From Promethearchaeota archaeon (lineage in GTDB: Archaea; Asgardarchaeota; Lokiarchaeia; Sigynarchaeales; SOKP01), in assembly GCA_030668025.1 (NCBI GenBank), contig DAOUUT010000205.1, positions 1-6,743 of the forward strand: DNA of 6,743 bases. The letters are read 5' to 3'. How positions within the stretch are numbered: the stretch's first letter is position 1; each line of letters starts with the position of its first letter. The translations under genes were made by a program, and so were the position numbers. The notes under the pieces were generated by a model that did no database searches, was not told where the DNA came from, and worked only from the letters and a program-made list of their open reading frames with translations. Positions 5,141 to 6,743 of this stretch are shown piece after piece.

Positions 5141-5161
5141 TGTGATTTTCAGACGATCACA
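5141..5161. promoter_or_regulatory. dyad TGTGAT/ATCACA upstream of the serine dehydratase ribosome binding site
   Basis: TGTGAT (5141-5146) and ATCACA (5156-5161) are perfect reverse complements with a 9-nt spacer. The dyad lies 17 nt before the ribosome binding site and 33 nt before the ATG. It could be an operator or a small leader hairpin. No regulator gene is in the window. Confidence 0.4.
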
Positions 5162-5178
5162 ATTTATTTATAAAACAC

Positions 5179-5186
5179 GGAAGGAG
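5179..5186 (+). promoter_or_regulatory. strong ribosome binding site of the serine dehydratase gene
   Basis: GGAAGGAG, eight nt before the ATG at 5195, fixes the start. It is the strongest Shine-Dalgarno match in the window; most other genes here lack one. Confidence 0.8.
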
Positions 5187-5194
5187 TAAGATTT

Positions 5195-6724
5195 ATGAAG
5201 ATAAGTATATTAAACGATGTATTAGGGCCAATTCTGCATGGACCTAGTAGTTCTCATACCGCTGCTTCCTATAGTATTGGTCGGTTGACCCGTATGTTAT
5301 GTGAGAACGAAATAAAGGAAATTCATATTACATTTGATTCAAAGGGTTCTTTTGATAAGACATATAAATCTCAAAATGGAGATGTTGCGTTCTTATCAGG
5401 GATACTTAATTTAGCTGTTGATGATCCTGACTTTTTTAATTCTAAAAATGTAGCCAGTGAAGAAGGAATTAGAAGTATCTTCGATTCTAAAGATATTCCT
5501 GAAGCAGATCATCCAAACTATATGTCAATTAATATTCCTGCTAAGAAATTAACAATAGTAGCGAAATCCATAGGAGGAGGCATGATTCTGATAGAAAAGA
5601 TTAATAGGTGGAAAGTTAAGCTTAAAGGAAATAATTATAATATATTAATCGAATTTCTTACGAATTCCAAGGAAGAACTACTGAATTTAATTCAATCATT
5701 TTCTAATTCTCCAGAAAAAATACATATCCAGGATGATGAGAGGTATTCTTTTATTCAACTAAAGAATCCAAATAAGTTTAAAGATGAATTTGTTAATAAA
5801 TTAAAATCTCTAGATTATATTTTTAATATCTGGACTACTCAACCTATACTTTTTCCGATTCATGGGACTCCGTTGTTTAAAAATAGCTTTGAGATGCTAA
5901 AGCTTGCAGTTGAGAATAAGTATTCTCTCGGAGAGCTTGGGCTTATGTACGAATCAAATTTATTGAACGTAGATGAAAAATCCATTTTAGAAGAAATGGA
6001 AAAAAGGATTTTAGTAATGTTTTCTTCTATTGAAAAGGGTTTGGAAAAGAAAAATTCGTGTATGAAATTATTGGAGCATTCTGCAAGTAATATCCAAAAA
6101 AAAGAGAATCTGCTTTTCAGTTCTGGAATTAATTTAAGAAGTGCATATAGGGCTATGGCAGCTATGGATACAGCATCTTCTGGGGGACTGATCTGTGCGG
6201 CACCTACAGGAGCTTCTTGTGGTGTTATTGCTTCTGTTCTTTATACACTCCATTACGATTTTAATATTAATATGGATAAGATTATTAAATGTGCACTTGC
6301 AGCAGGTGTGATTGGTTTAATAAACGGAATGAATTCAACTTTTGCGGCTGAAATAGCGGGATGTCAAGTTGAGATAGGAATGGCTGGAGCAATGGCAGCG
6401 GCCGCCGTGATCGAAGCTGCTAATGGTGGTCCTGCGGCAGCAACAGAAGCGGCAGCAATTGCATTGCAAAACACAATGGGATTGGTATGCGATCTTGTAG
6501 CGGGATTCTGTGAAATCCCTTGTCATACTAGAAATGCAGTGGCAGCATCAAATGCATTTATCTGTGCTGATCTTATTATAGGTGGTTATGTTAATCCAAT
6601 AAATCTTGACGATTCAATCCAAGCATCATTTGAGAGTGGAAAGATGTTACCGCCTCAATTACGCTGTACTTCATTAGGAGGAATCGCGATCACAGAATCA
6701 GCAAAAAAATTGGGGAGAAAATAA
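5195..6724 (+). CDS. sdaA: L-serine dehydratase (ammonia-lyase), iron-sulfur dependent, single-chain beta-alpha fusion
   Basis: This enzyme converts L-serine to pyruvate and ammonia using a [4Fe-4S] cluster rather than pyridoxal phosphate; it is cytoplasmic and typically oxygen-sensitive. The 509-residue chain joins the two parts that are separate subunits in Bacillus-type enzymes. The beta-type domain (1-145) has GPSSSHTA (16-23) and SIGGGMILIE (125-134). A middle region (about 149-215) has a strand/helix pattern like an ACT domain. The alpha-type catalytic domain (about 300-509) has SSGG (328-331) and APTGASCG (336-343). Three cysteines sit at the cluster-ligand spacing of the family: Cys390 (GCQ), Cys432 (VCD) and Cys443 (IPC), 42 and 11 apart. 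The usual CDPVAG reads CDLVAG. A further cysteine, Cys491, is near the C-terminus (LRCTSLGG). ATG at 5195 is set by GGAAGGAG eight nt upstream. It appears monocistronic; bacterial origin by transfer is possible but untested. Confidence 0.92.
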   Translation: MKISILNDVLGPILHGPSSSHTAASYSIGRLTRMLCENEIKEIHITFDSKGSFDKTYKSQNGDVAFLSGILNLAVDDPDFFNSKNVASEEGIRSIFDSKDIPEADHPNYMSINIPAKKLTIVAKSIGGGMILIEKINRWKVKLKGNNYNILIEFLTNSKEELLNLIQSFSNSPEKIHIQDDERYSFIQLKNPNKFKDEFVNKLKSLDYIFNIWTTQPILFPIHGTPLFKNSFEMLKLAVENKYSLGELGLMYESNLLNVDEKSILEEMEKRILVMFSSIEKGLEKKNSCMKLLEHSASNIQKKENLLFSSGINLRSAYRAMAAMDTASSGGLICAAPTGASCGVIASVLYTLHYDFNINMDKIIKCALAAGVIGLINGMNSTFAAEIAGCQVEIGMAGAMAAAAVIEAANGGPAAATEAAAIALQNTMGLVCDLVAGFCEIPCHTRNAVAASNAFICADLIIGGYVNPINLDDSIQASFESGKMLPPQLRCTSLGGIAITESAKKLGRK

Positions 6725-6743
6725 TCAATTTTTCATTACATTA

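Noticed and set aside
5141..5161. CRP-type site (TGTGA-N6-TCACA)
   Set aside because: The spacing here is 11 nt between TGTGA and TCACA, and CRP is not expected in an archaeon; it is kept only as a generic dyad.
5167..5175. TTTATAAAA as the main TATA box for the serine dehydratase gene
   Set aside because: It would put the transcript start at about the ATG and leave the strong ribosome binding site untranscribed.
6335..6526. Minus-strand Cys-rich frame of 63 codons inside the serine dehydratase gene
   Set aside because: The cysteines are the antisense of GCA/GCC-type alanine codons in the catalytic domain.

Overview
This window is A+T-rich archaeal DNA. The evidence is a group II chaperonin (thermosome), archaeal/eukaryotic-type ribosomal proteins eL38 and eL40, a Pth2-type peptidyl-tRNA hydrolase, a TruD start and a Zn-ribbon NusA-like protein. 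eL38 and eL40 together with a bacterial-like Fe-S serine dehydratase and this base composition suggest an Asgard (Lokiarchaeia-like) archaeon. That placement is inference; a TACK lineage is not excluded.

Layout. From 1 to about 1339 the minus strand carries four closely spaced genes, read right to left: eL38, a Zn-ribbon/KH NusA-like protein, pth2 and the first 55 codons of truD, which runs off the left edge. All four act in translation or RNA metabolism, and the gaps of 24-52 nt suggest one transcript. An AT-rich intergenic stretch (1340-1842) follows. From 1843 the plus strand carries an unrecognised two-pass membrane protein with a sequon-rich outer domain, then eL40 (2835-2996, a TTG-start gene easily missed because it is so short), the thermosome subunit (3215-4909) and a single-chain L-serine dehydratase (5195-6724).

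Functional themes. Most of the window is housekeeping: ribosome structure, recycling of stalled peptidyl-tRNA, tRNA pseudouridylation and protein folding. The serine dehydratase is catabolic (serine to pyruvate and ammonia), expected to be oxygen-sensitive, and fits an anaerobic amino-acid-using life style. Four of the eight genes appear to start with TTG, including both ribosomal protein genes.

Unexplained signals. (1) A 43-44 nt noncoding sequence occurs twice in direct orientation (1445-1487 and 2690-2733), on either side of the membrane-protein gene. Each copy lies between two potential hairpins whose sequences differ but whose pairing is kept, and each precedes a TATA-like sequence. (2) The thermosome/serine dehydratase gap holds a nested inverted repeat (4970-5042) that coincides with a 32-codon minus-strand reading frame. 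(3) A dyad (5141-5161) sits just upstream of the serine dehydratase ribosome binding site. All are read by eye and none is backed by a database search.
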